Below are positions 54,109-64,000 of a stretch of 64,000 nucleotides of DNA, one piece after another. Source of the stretch: Bufo bufo (taxonomy: Eukaryota; Chordata; Amphibia; Anura; Bufonidae); the NCBI RefSeq assembly GCF_905171765.1, contig NC_053392.1, positions 371,237,442 through 371,301,441 of the forward strand, written 5' to 3'. The position numbers and the translations under genes are program-made. Position 1 is the first letter of the stretch. Every line of letters begins with the position of its first letter. Under the pieces are notes generated by a model, which was not told the origin of the DNA, did no database searches, and worked only from the letters and a program-made list of their open reading frames with translations.

Positions 54109-56355
54109 ATACAAACTAAGAAGACAGGTTGGCATTAGCAGGAGGTGCTTCAAACCCACATGCAGTTGTGCATATATATAGGGGAGCAAATCCTGCACTT
54201 GTGGCCCGTTGCTAATGGCAATCCCCAGCAAAATGCATACAATGGAGGATGCCCGCGGCGAACCACAAGTACCACAATAGACATCCTACACAAGGTAACA
54301 AGTGCGGATGTAATAATTAATATAACAATATAACAAAACAATAACAAACACAGGTGCACTCTACAGTATCACTAAATCCTCAAACTGATTTTAAAATTGA
54401 GAGATTAGTCAACATGTCCTACGGTGTAGAACATGTCTAAGCCCGGACACCGCGACAAGGTTTCTCAAGTAGCCCGGGACCCTACACTCTCCTACCTGAG
54501 CCGTATGGGCGATACCAGGAGCCAGTGGGCAAATTACAGGAGCATAAGGCCGACTCACAAACAACTCACCAGTTACCTCCAGCATGTGGCCATGCTTGCA
54601 ATGGGAGGAGGGAGGAGTCTGTGAGTCCCACTCAAGACTTGCTGATATGTCCCAGGCCTCACAGGTGCACCTAAATGTGACCTGTAGATGGAAAACAGGC
54701 ACATTTAAATAGGAGTTTATACACCTCCAGGAATCTATATATACAAACTAAGAAGACAGGTTGGCATTAGCAGGAGGTGCTTCAAACCCACATGCAGTTG
54801 TGCATATATATAGGGGAGCAAATCCTGCACTTGTGGCCCGTTGCTAATGGCAATCCCCAGCAAAATGCATACAATGGAGGATGCCCGCGGCGAACCACAA
54901 ATACCACAATAGACATCCTACACAAGGTAACAAGTGCGGATGTAATAATTAATATAACAATATAACAAAACAATAACAAACACAGGTGCACTCTGCAGTA
55001 TCACTAAATCCTCAAACTGATTTTAAAATTGAGAGATTAGTCAACATGTCCTACGGTGTAGAACATGTCTAAGCCCGGACACCGCGACAAGGTTTCTCAA
55101 GTAGCCCGGGACCCTACACTCTCCTACCTGAGCCGTATGGGCGATACCAGGAGCCAGTGGGCAAATTACAGGAGCATAAGGCCGACTCACAAACAACTCA
55201 CCAGTTACCTCCAGCATGTGGCCATGCTTGCAATGGGAGGAGGGAGGAGTCTGTGAGTCCCACTCAAGACTTGCTGATATGTCCCAGGCCTCACAGGTGC
55301 ACCTAAATGTGACCTGTAGATGGAAAACAGGCACATTTAAATAGGAGTTTATACACCTCCAGGAATCTATATATACAAACTAAGAAGACAGGTTGGCATT
55401 AGCAGGAGGTGCTTCAAACCCACATGCAGTTGTGCATATATATAGGGGAGCAAATCCTGCACTTGTGGCCCGTTGCTAATGGCAATCCCCAGCAAAATGC
55501 ATACAATGGAGGATGCCCGCGGCGAACCACAAGTACCACAATAGACATCCTACACAAGGTAACAAGTGCGGATGTAATAATTAATATAACAATATAACAA
55601 AACAATAACAAACACAGGTGCACTCTGCAGTATCACTAAATCCTCAAACTGATTTTAAAATTGAGAGATTAGTCAACATGTCCTACGGTGTAGAACATGT
55701 CTAAGCCCGGACACCGCGACAAGGTTTCTCAAGTAGCCCGGGACCCTACACTCTCCTACCTTGTGTAGGATGTCTATTGTGGTACTTGTGGTTCGCCGCG
55801 GGCATCCTCCATTGTATGCATTTTGCTGGGGATTGCCATTAGCAACGGGCCACAAGTGCAGGATTTGCTCCCATATATATATGCACAACTGCATGTGGGT
55901 TTGAAGCACCTCCTGCTAATGCCAACCTGTCTTCTTAGTTTGTATATATAGATTCCTGGAGGTGTATAAACTCCTATTTAAATGTGCCTGTTTTCCATCT
56001 ACAGGTCACATTTAGGTGCACCTGTGAGGCCTGGGACATATCAGCAAGTCTTGAGTGGGACTCACAGACTCCTCCCTCCTCCCATTGCAAGCATGGCCAC
56101 ATGCTGGAGGTAACTGGTGAGTTGTTTATGAGTCGGCCTTATGCTCCTGTAATTTGCCCACTGGCTCCTGGTATCGCCCATACGGCTCAGGTAGGAGAGT
56201 GTAGGGTCCCGGGCTACTTGAGAAACCTTGTCGCGGTGTCCGGGCTTAGACATGTTCTACACCGTAGGACATGTTGACTAATCTCTCAATTTTAAAATCA
56301 GTTTGAGGATTTAGTGATACTGCAGAGTGCACCTGTGTTTGTTATTGTTTTGTTA
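54109..56355. mobile_element. Tandem-plus-inverted multimer of a 632-bp unit
   Basis: Inserted in Tc1 element 4 with a 15-bp target duplication CAATGTTTTGTTAAT (54094-54108 and 56356-56370). Units start at 54109, 54741 and 55373 (third cut at about 55758), followed by an inverted ~597-bp copy to 56355. The first two units differ at only about two positions. An A/AAC-rich stretch (ATAACAAAACAATAACAAAC) may be a tail. No protein homology; the 97-residue frames recur only because the unit does. Variable-length duplication and 5'-inverted copy suggest target-primed retrotransposition, as in Penelope-like or retrozyme-type elements, but the family is unknown to me. Confidence 0.75.
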
Positions 56356-56690
56356 CAATGTTTTGTTAATCTGAATTTTATGTGATGGATCAGAACACAA
56401 TAGTCTAAGTTGGTGAAGTGAAATGAGAAAAATATATAAATAGAACTATTGTTTAGAAATAGAAAACAGAAAATTGGAATGTGTGTATATATTCACCCCC
56501 TATGTTAGAAAGCCCATAAAAAGCTCTGGTGCAATCAATTACCTTCAGAAGTCGCATAATTAGTGGAATGATGTCCACCTGTGTGCAATCTAAGTGTCAC
56601 ATGATCTGTCATTACATATACACACCTTTTTTTTAAATGCCCCAGAGGCTGCAACACCTAAGCAAGAGGCCTCACTAACCAAACACTGCC

Positions 56691-57710
56691 ATGAAGACCA
56701 AGGAACTCTCCAAACAAGTAAGGGACAATGTTGTTGAGAAGTATAAGTCAGGGTTAGGTTATAAAAAAATATCCAAATCTTTGATGATCCCCAGGAGCAC
56801 CATCAAATCTATCATAACCAAATGGATAGAACACGGCACAACAGCAAACCTGCCAAGAGACGGACGCCCACCAAAACTCACGGACCGGGCAAGGAGGGCA
56901 TTAATCAGAGAGGCAGCACAGAGACCTAAGGTAACCCTGGAGGAGCTGCAGAGTTCCACAGCAGAGACTGGAGTATCTGTACATAGGACGACAATAAGCC
57001 GTACGCTCCATAGAGTTAGGCTTTATGGCAGAGTGGCCAGAAGAAAGCCATTACTTTCAGCTAAAAACAAAAAGGCATGTTGTGAGTTTGTGAAAAGGCA
57101 TGTGGGAGACTCCCAAAATGTATGGGGGAAGGTGCTCTGGTCTGATGAGAATAAAATTGAACTTTTCAGCCAGCAAAGAAAACGCTATGTCTGGTGCAAA
57201 CCCAACACATCACATCACCCAAAGAACACCATCCCCACAGTGAGACATGGTGGTGGAGGCATCATGCTGTGGGGATGTTTTTCAGAAGTTGGGGCTGGGA
57301 AACTGGTCAGAGTTGAGGGAAAGATGGATGGTGCTAAATACAGGGATATTCTTGAGCAAAACCTGTACCACTCTGTGCGTGATCTGAGGCTAGGACGGAG
57401 GTTCACCTTCCAGCAGGACAAAGACCCCAAACACACTGCTGAAGCAACACTTGAGTGGTTTAAGGGGAAACATGTAAATGTGTGGGAATGGCCTAGTCAA
57501 AGCCCAGATCTCAATCCTATAGAAATTCTGTGGTCAGACTTAAAGATTGCTGTTCACAAGCGCAAACCATCCAACCTGAAGGAGCTGGAGCAGTTTTGCA
57601 AGGAAGAATGGGCAAAAATCCCAGTGGTAAGATGTGGCAAGCTCATAGAGACTTATCCAAAGCGACTTGGAGCTGTGACTGCCACAAAAGGTGGCTCTAC
57701 AAAGTATTGA
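56691..57710 (+). CDS. Tc1-like transposase 4, intact
   Basis: 339 residues, full length for the family, no stops or frameshifts. Residues 1-110: two helix-turn-helix units (GYKKISKSLMIPRSTIKSII in the first) with the basic GRP motif RDGRPPK between them. Catalytic residues D152 (WSDEN), D243 (QQDKDPKH) and E278 ([10 protein letters not shown]), 34 residues apart. Gly-rich box HGGGGIMLWGCF at 186-197. It ends KGGSTKY. The usual N after D243 is K, next to a catalytic residue, and WSDENK replaces the commoner WSDETK. Expression may be blocked because a 2.2-kb insertion lies between the left end and the gene. Confidence 0.95.
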   Translation: MKTKELSKQVRDNVVEKYKSGLGYKKISKSLMIPRSTIKSIITKWIEHGTTANLPRDGRPPKLTDRARRALIREAAQRPKVTLEELQSSTAETGVSVHRTTISRTLHRVRLYGRVARRKPLLSAKNKKACCEFVKRHVGDSQNVWGKVLWSDENKIELFSQQRKRYVWCKPNTSHHPKNTIPTVRHGGGGIMLWGCFSEVGAGKLVRVEGKMDGAKYRDILEQNLYHSVRDLRLGRRFTFQQDKDPKHTAEATLEWFKGKHVNVWEWPSQSPDLNPIEILWSDLKIAVHKRKPSNLKELEQFCKEEWAKIPVVRCGKLIETYPKRLGAVTATKGGSTKY

Positions 57711-57935
57711 CTGTAGGGGGGTGAATAGTTATGCACATTGACTTTGTCTGTTATTTTGTCCTATTTGTTGTCTGCTTCACAATAAAAAAAAAAAAAAAAA
57801 AACATCTTCAAAGTTGTGGGCATGTTCTGTAAATTAAATGATGCAAATCCTCAAACAATCCATGTTAATTCCAGGTTGTGAGGAACCAAAATACGAAAAA
57901 AGTAGAGGGGGTGAATACTTTTGCAAGGCACTGTA

Positions 57936-58794
57936 TTTCTATGTAAGTTCTAAAAATAGCAGAGCACACGTGATTGACTATTTTCGGAAGTCCCATACAA
58001 ATGAATGTAGAGCACACTACTCAGGCGCCTCCTCCGATCCATTCAATTTCTTTTTATGAATATGGGTTCCTCCGTTGTGGAGTTATGCCCCCCCAAGAAT
58101 TGCAGCACCACATATGAAAATCTGGAGCGAGTAGCCTCAGAGGTATAGCCAGTCACTCCTCTTGTTTGCTAGGGGAGGTTTCACTCCACTGTGACGGTCT
58201 CTGTCACAGAGAATCCAATTTCAATGTGATCTCCAGAACTAGCAGTTCTCTCAAGACCACGCTGCATCATAGCTGCTCCTCTGCGGCCGCTAGGCTCTCT
58301 TCTGAGGCAGCTGGGCTCTTCTCGCTTGGATTTTACTCCCATCTGATTGAGATGCTGTCCGATCAGAACTATGATGCAGTGAGATCACGCTGTAATTGGA
58401 CAGAGATTGTCACGTGGGGGAGAAACCTCTGCTAGCACAAAGGAGTGACTGGCTCATTGGCTGGTCGCTCTGGATTTACATACAGTGTATGGTGCCGGAA
58501 TTCTTAGGGGACATAACTCCACAACAGGGGGAACCATATTCATAAAATGAAGTATGTCATGCTCAGGGGAGCATGACCAGCAGGAGTCTATATGTATATC
58601 ACATTTTTTGGTGACAGGTCCTCTTTATATCAGGAGACTGTGAAGGCCAGGACATGTTATGCAGCACTCTCATTCTCTGAATGTGTGCTTGGATCATTTT
58701 TTTATTTTTTTTTATTTTTTTTTAAGTCATACTTAAAAATCATAAAATCCATTCTTCATATTTGTCTTAATGACTAATTTCAAGTAATTAAGCA
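57936..58794. other. Repeat-derived DNA after Tc1 element 4, no gene
   Basis: 58060-58560 has mirrored parts (TATGAATATGGGTTCC versus GGAACCATATTCATA; CAAGAATTGCAGC versus GGAATTC), a long degraded palindromic MITE ending GGTGACAGGTCCTCTTTA at 58608. Confidence 0.45.
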
Positions 58795-59883
58795 TTAAAG
58801 AGGATCTGTCACCACAAAAGGAAATGCAACCTGAAAGCACCCTGTTGTAGAGCAGGAAGAGCTAAGCAGATTGATGTATATCATTGTAGGAAAAGATTCA
58901 GTAAAACCTGTAATTTATACATTTATATCTTTGCTTTTTTCACCTCCTGTGAACAGCTATCTGTACAGGAGGAAGTTGTCATCAGTGATTGATGGCACTG
59001 TGGGTATAAGTGAGCATACAGAGTTGTCACTGATTACACCTTCCTCCTGTACCGATAGGTATTTACAGGGCAAAATAACAAAGATATAACTGTATAAATT
59101 ACAGGTTTTACGGAATCTTTTCCTAGAAAAATATACCGTATTTTTCGCCCCCAATTAGACGCACCTGCCCATAAGACGCACGTAGGTTTTAGAGAAGGAA
59201 AAAAAAAAAAATATGTCATCAGACCCCCAGTGTTCATAAGACCCCTAATCAGACCACAAATCCCAGCCCCAATGTAAATAGGAACCCCCCCATTCAGATC
59301 CCCAATGTGCATATGACCCCAAGCAGACCTCAGATCAGACCCCCAGGGTCAGAGCAAACAATTAACTTACTTTTCCGGCTCTGGACGCCGCTGCTCCTCA
59401 CATCCACACTCTTCTAGTTCAGCCTGCAGCGGCGTGCTGTGACCCGACGCGCCCAGTGTGAGGTCACGGCTGCCAACGTCTTCATGCTGTATCAGCACAG
59501 CGAGCAGCCGAGGACCAGAAAACGTTAAGTACAGAGCCCAGGGAGAGCTGCATTCACCGCTTACCGGTCCTGCATTCCCAGCAGGCGTACTTGTTTCTGA
59601 ATGATTTATTATAATCCATATAACAGGAAGTGTTTCGGCCCGTCCAGCCTTCCTCAACTGCACAACTCCTGTACTAATGAGCACCTCCTTAATGGAAAGC
59701 TTATTATTTTATTCTCCATATGATGCACTGACATTTCCCACCCACTCTGGGGGAAAAAGTGGGTCTTATAGGGCAAAAAATATGGTGTATCAATCCTCCT
59801 TCTGCTCTACAACATGGTGCTTTCAGTCTATGGGAGTTTTGGAAAAAGCCAAGCCAACATTTAGAAGAAAGTGACAGTTCCTT
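58795..59883. mobile_element. T2-type palindromic MITE with nested element
   Basis: TTAAAGAGGATCTGTCACCAC at the left; CTGAAAGCACCCTGTTGTAG mirrored by CTACAACATGGTGCTTTCAG at 59805-59830; right end near GTGACAGTTCCTTTT. The inner AAGATTCAGTAAAACCTG is mirrored at 59100. Split by the element at 59134-59788. Confidence 0.65.
59134..59788. mobile_element. Element with TACCGTATTTTTCGC ends
   Basis: TACCGTATTTTTCGC and inverted, mutated GGCAAAAAATATGGTGTA, with ATTAGACGCACC...AGACGCACG motifs at the left and GGGTCTTATAGGGC at the right. A dispersed vertebrate repeat end; superfamily not assigned. GC-rich middle, no gene. Confidence 0.6.
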
Positions 59884-60104
59884 TTGGGGATGGAGGATTC
59901 CTTTTGGTATTTTGCCTTCCTCTGAATCAGTGCAGCAACATATTCTGTGAGCTGAAATTGATGTCTCTTTTTATCAGCCTACCTGCAATCATTGTATTGT
60001 TTAGTGTTATAAACCACCTATCTTGCTGTTAGATTTTTTTTTACACCTTTACCATTGCATGCTACTCATTTGGGGCTAAAATTAATTTTTTTATTGTTTT
60101 TTAT

Positions 60105-60335
60105 TAAACATTTTCAACAGTTTTCCCTCTACTGCTTTCACTTTTAGAGAATTTGCAGACTGTTGCTTTCTCCTTCATAGTGAATCTGTCAGAGAGCTCT
60201 GATGGCTTGATCTGTAGCCTTTACCTCGGAACTGTTGACACCAGAGCCGCTGTGGAGTAGAAAGCAACAGTTTGCAGTTTTAATGAAAATGAAAGCTGTG
60301 GAGGAAAAACTGTTGAAAATGTTTAAAAATATGTC
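60105..60335. mobile_element. Palindromic repeat upstream of akap7 exon 6
   Basis: AAACATTTTCAACAGTTTTC versus GAAAAACTGTTGAAAATGTTT, with inner CTGCTTTCACTTTTAGAG/ AATGAAAGCTG and AAAGCAACAGTTTGCA/ TGCAGACTGTTGCTTT mirrored. It ends about 100 bp before the exon. Confidence 0.65.
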
Positions 60336-60438
60336 AATAGCTTTTAATTATAGTTTGATTTACTGTATACCTAAATAAGTGTACAAAAAAAAAAGAAGGT
60401 ATTTCTATTTCAAAAGATTTATTTTTCTATCTTAACAG

Positions 60439-60551
60439 AAGCCACCGGGAAGATATTTATGGAAAAAGGCATTTCTGTAACTGGATGTAAAGATTTTGTA
60501 CCACATTTGACCTTCATGAAGTTATCAAGAGCACCAAAGCTACGCAAGCAG
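60439..60551 (+). CDS. akap7: akap7 exon 6 (second H-x-T motif)
   Basis: 113 bp, acceptor TTCTATCTTAACAG, donor GTAAGT; phase 1 in, phase 0 out. The peptide includes FMEKGISVTGCKDFVP followed by HLTFMKLSRAPKLRKQ. HLT is the second H-x-T of the 2H fold; mammalian AKAP7 reads KPHLTFMKLSKSPWLRK at this place. With exon 4 the catalytic histidine pair is complete, so phosphodiesterase competence is retained on sequence grounds. Confidence 0.96.
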
Positions 60552-60884
60552 GTAAGTTCTTATTACTTGTTCCAGAACCGGCCTATATAATAGGAGACAT
60601 AAGGATTTCTGAGAAAATAGAAAAAAAATGATTATTTTTGTTGCTGTTTCTGCAAGTAAAGCCGGCCGGGTACATAAATAAATGATGCCATATTAGAAAA
60701 ATGGACTCAATTTCAGTGCTCCTATTTCTCTGGCTCTCTTATGATATAACCTGACGGAAATAGATAAATGTCTACCATAGACTGATGAGTGATGCATATC
60801 GCTTGGATATTCTGGAATAAAGGCTTTTCATTTTGACTGTGTATAGCCCAGTTGTAACAAAGCTTATAGAAATTCTCATGTTTG
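60552..60884. other. akap7 intron 6 start, unassigned
   Basis: No feature seen. Confidence 0.3.
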
Positions 60885-61140
60885 GGCTGCATGGTTAGCA
60901 CTGGTGGCTTGCAGCACTGGGTCCTAGGTTCAAATCCAATCAGGGACAACATCTGCACAGAGTTTGTATGTTCTCCTCCTGTTTATGTGACTTTCCTCCA
61001 GGTACTGCGGTTTACTCTCGCACTCTAAAAGCATACTGGTAGGGAATTTAGATTGTGAGCCCCATTGGGGACAGCGAGTAATGATAATGTATGTAAAGCG
61101 CTGCTGATGAATATGTCAGCGCTATATGAGTAAACTAAAT
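60885..61140 (+). repeat. SINE-like element with tRNA-type promoter boxes
   Basis: GGTTAGCACTGGTGGCTTGC and GGTTCAAATCC resemble pol III A and B boxes. Then GTTTGTATGTTCTCC and the tail TTAGATTGTGAGCCCCATTG ... AGCGCTATATGAGTAAA, a tail shared by dispersed amphibian repeats. No intact tRNA cloverleaf. Confidence 0.6.
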
Positions 61141-61524
61141 ACATATTTACAATGTACATGTACAATGTGCATCACATTTCATCCATGCTGCCGACAAAAT
61201 GCTCCACCACAGAATACCTGTGCCTTTGCCATCTCTGCCACTATTATTCCCCCTTTGCTTCCTTGCCTTTCCAACCTTGCAACTCCCTCTTTACAGTGCA
61301 CCCTTCTATATACAGCGCACCCCTCCATATACAGTGCACCCGACAGAAAAATAAAAACGTTATTGCCAGAAAAATAGAAAAATAAAGTAATAAGAGATCA
61401 TAATTAATAATTGTCCATGAAGTTGAATTATCATGATCATTTTTTTTGCCGTAATCGCCCAGCTCAGTTTGCAATCATATATACCTGCTGAATTACTGCT
61501 TCAAACGCATGATATGCTTTTTAG

Positions 61525-62136
<612 letters not shown>

Positions 62137-62727
62137 TGTCACGGTCCCTCCTGTGAGAGAGGTAAGGAGATCGGTTAGACTTGCTTCACGTGAGGCTATC
62201 TGTCACAACCAGGCAGCTGAGAAGCTCTGACAGGAGCCGTCCAGAACCTCCTCCTTGAGTTTCTTTGTTTTGATTTCAGTTCCTCATCTCGTTAGCCTAT
62301 CTCAGCTGTCATGCAGTTGGACTGATTGCTTCCCTTTAAGTTCCTCCCCATGATGCATTAGGTTGCGGCTTATACTACTTCCTGGAGTGTGTGTGCATGC
62401 CTTTCCTAGTTCCCAGTCGTCTGCAAGATAAGTACTGTTTATGTATTTGTGATTTTCTGTTTGCTGGATCCAGGTGACCCTGGCTCCCTCCGTGTCTGTG
62501 TAGGGGGCCGGTGGTCTTGTCCCCTCACTATTGTAGGGTCTTCAGCTGTAAGATAGTCGAGGTACGTGGATATGCGCCCATCCACCTTTGGGGTGTTCGC
62601 ATAGGCTGAGCAGTCAGGGAGAGTGGCAGGTCTCATGCAGGGGTCTCCCTTTTGTTCCTTAGTTGTGGATCCAGTGACTCATAGATTATATTGTATTGTC
62701 TTGTTTCCCTGTACACCATCCGTGACA
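62137..62727 (+). repeat. 5' LTR of Ty3/gypsy element
   Basis: 591 bp, TG...CA with 8-bp inverted ends (TGTCACGG/CCGTGACA). The gag start follows 27 bp later. The primer-binding site after the LTR (TTATAAGCCGCC) is not a standard TGG start. The 3' LTR is outside the window. Confidence 0.8.
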
Positions 62728-62754
62728 TTATAAGCCGCCAAAACCGTCTCAAGC

Positions 62755-64000
62755 ATGGATCCGGTTTACCTTTTGGCTGAACGCTTCCAGGGTCTTTCAT
62801 TGGAGGTAGCTGATCTCCGTAAGACTTTTTCTCAGTTTCAAGTGACCGGTTCAGCTTGCGTTCATGGAGTTTGTTCTGAGCCTAAGATCTTGCTCCCGGA
62901 TACGTTCTCCGGGGGTAGTGAGTATTTTGTGCGTTTTAGAGAGGCTTGCAAACTCCATTTTCGCCTTCTTCCCCATTCCTCTGGTGATGAGGAACGGAGG
63001 GTGGGGATCATTATATCGCTGCTCAGGGGTAACGCTCAGTCCTTGGCCTTTTCGCTGCCGGAGGGGGCACGGCCCCTCCGTTCAGTGGATGAATTCTTTT
63101 TAGCCCTGGGTCAGATATATGATGATCCGGATCGTATTGCTCTGGCTGAGTCTAGACTACGTCTGTTATGCCAGGGTAAACAATCCGCAGAGATATACTG
63201 CTCAGAATTTCGGAGATGGGCAGCTGATACTGGTTGGAATGATGCTGCACTCCGAAGTCAATTTTGCCATGGTCTTTCAGAAGGATTGAAAGATGCATTT
63301 GCCTTTCATGAGAGACCTACCTCCTTGGATTCTGCTATGTCTCAGGCCGTTCGTATTGACAGGCGTCTTAGAGAGAGAGGAGAGATCTCTCCTTCCTGTC
63401 ATGCTCAGTCCCGGGACAGTGCAGCGGTCCCATTCTGTGCGCAGGGGTCTCAGTCGCTGTCAGCCCCTTCTGAGCAGGAGCCCATGCAGCTGGGGTTGAT
63501 TGCCTCAGACAATAGAAGATTCAGCCCGCATGGGAGGGTTTGTTTTTGTTGTGGAGGTATAAATCATTTGGCAAATGTGTGTCCCTCTAGGAGATTCAGG
63601 CAGTTTTCTGAGAGTAATAAAGAAACAAAAAGGAAAAAATCTTTTAAAAATGTTCCGTCTGTTACTATTGGCAGGGTTGAGGCGGAAATTGAAGGTTTTC
63701 CGTTTGCTTGTAGTTCCCGTTTTGTCCTGCCTGCTAGGGTGGCGCTAGAGAGCAAGAGCATTTTTTGTGAGATTTTTGTGTATAGTGGAGCAGCTGTCAA
63801 TCTCATTGATCATCAATTTGCAATAACTCATGGTTTCCAGGTATGCACTTTGGGAAAGGATATTCCTGTTTTTGCTATTGATTCCACTCCACTTTCTCAG
63901 AAATCATTAAAGGGCATAGTTCACAATATCCGTTTAATTGTGAGTGATGCTCATGTTGAGGATGTGTCATGTTTTGTCCTTAGCGGTTTGCCTACTCCTC
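62755..64000 (+). CDS. Ty3/gypsy gag-protease (partial, open to window end)
   Basis: 415 codons without a stop, running off the edge. Capsid-like N-terminal part (FRRWAADTGWNDAALRSQF, then HGLSEGLKDAF), then a CCHC zinc knuckle C263-x2-C266-x4-H271-x4-C276 in the nucleocapsid. From about residue 305 comes an aspartic protease fold with VYSGAAVNLID. The catalytic aspartate expected at 343 (DSGA) is tyrosine here, a one-base change that should kill the protease. Gag and protease share one frame. The element inserted into the akap7 intron on the same strand as the gene. Confidence 0.88.
   Translation, partial: MDPVYLLAERFQGLSLEVADLRKTFSQFQVTGSACVHGVCSEPKILLPDTFSGGSEYFVRFREACKLHFRLLPHSSGDEERRVGIIISLLRGNAQSLAFSLPEGARPLRSVDEFFLALGQIYDDPDRIALAESRLRLLCQGKQSAEIYCSEFRRWAADTGWNDAALRSQFCHGLSEGLKDAFAFHERPTSLDSAMSQAVRIDRRLRERGEISPSCHAQSRDSAAVPFCAQGSQSLSAPSEQEPMQLGLIASDNRRFSPHGRVCFCCGGINHLANVCPSRRFRQFSESNKETKRKKSFKNVPSVTIGRVEAEIEGFPFACSSRFVLPARVALESKSIFCEIFVYSGAAVNLIDHQFAITHGFQVCTLGKDIPVFAIDSTPLSQKSLKGIVHNIRLIVSDAHVEDVSCFVLSGLPTP

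Larger units (their letters stand above)
54027..57933 (+). mobile_element. Tc1-like transposon 4 (DD34E), interrupted
   Basis: TA at 54025-26 and 57934-35. Ends CAGTGCCTTGCAAAAGTATT and inverted AATACTTTTGCAAGGCACTG. A second GGGGTGAATA motif lies at 57717 and 56495 inside. Without the 2.2-kb insertion at 54109-56355 the element would be about 1.65 kb. The transposase frame is intact. Confidence 0.95.

Noticed and set aside
54409..56277. Recurrent 97-residue and 63-residue open frames
   Set aside because: They recur only because the 632-bp unit recurs, on either strand according to unit orientation; no homology or start context supports coding.
54109..56355. Hammerhead ribozyme in the 632-bp unit
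   Set aside because: A GAAACCTTGTC stretch looks like half a motif, but no CTGANGA core was found on either strand.
60888..60960. tRNA gene
   Set aside because: A- and B-box-like sequences exist, but there is no cloverleaf, and the downstream sequence is that of a dispersed SINE-like repeat.
63293..63806. Short frames at the right edge on both strands
   Set aside because: They are shadows of the long gag-protease frame starting at 62755.

Overview
The window is vertebrate nuclear DNA, most likely from an anuran amphibian. The evidence is one vertebrate gene split into small exons, together with dense vertebrate/amphibian-type repeats: Tc1-like transposons with long inverted ends, a DIRS retrotransposon, Penelope-like elements, Ty3/gypsy, hAT, and many palindromic MITEs with TTAAAGGRR-type ends like those known from Xenopus. 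There is no bacterial-style gene content. Species is inference only.

Host gene. One protein-coding gene is recognisable on the + strand: akap7 (A-kinase anchoring protein 7, with a 2H phosphoesterase-type AKAP7 central domain). A CpG-rich promoter with a full CRE (about 19.62-19.95 kb) is followed by a probable first exon (to 19898). Six well-supported exons follow at 27424-27555, 37147-37280, 39891-40027, 53086-53246, 60439-60551 and 61525-61672. Splice phases agree at every junction, and both H-x-T motifs of the 2H fold are present. The C-terminal exon(s) with the PKA RII-binding helix lie beyond the window.

Layout. 0.6-7 kb: two AT-rich satellites, one split by a 3.7-kb Penelope-like element (PLE 1) built as two 1.3-kb inverted arms around a GIY-YIG endonuclease fragment. 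7.4-12.9 kb: a decayed hAT transposase (- strand) with a gypsy fragment inside it, flanked by two unrelated minisatellites; one minisatellite carries an 18S rRNA gene fragment. 13-19.1 kb: MITEs, a LINE remnant and unassigned DNA. 20.5-24.9 kb: nested palindromic MITEs and two hAT-type elements. 25.1-26.5 kb: an 81-bp minisatellite. 28.4-32.1 kb: two different Tc1-like elements. 32.1-35.9 kb: a second Penelope-like inverted structure (PLE 2) with three later insertions. 36-42 kb: a string of T2-type MITEs. 42.2-47.9 kb: a DIRS element. 48.8-50.4 kb: a DD37E Tc1/mariner relative. 54.0-57.9 kb: a Tc1-like element with an intact 339-residue transposase, itself interrupted by a tandem-plus-inverted multimer of a 632-bp unit with a 15-bp target duplication. 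62.1-64 kb: 5' LTR and gag/protease of a Ty3/gypsy element running off the end.

Most notable: hammerhead-ribozyme-like motifs in the arms of both Penelope-like elements, the 18S fragment inside a minisatellite, the 632-bp multimer, and the mirror-image arms of PLE 2, which preserve the empty sites of its nested insertions.
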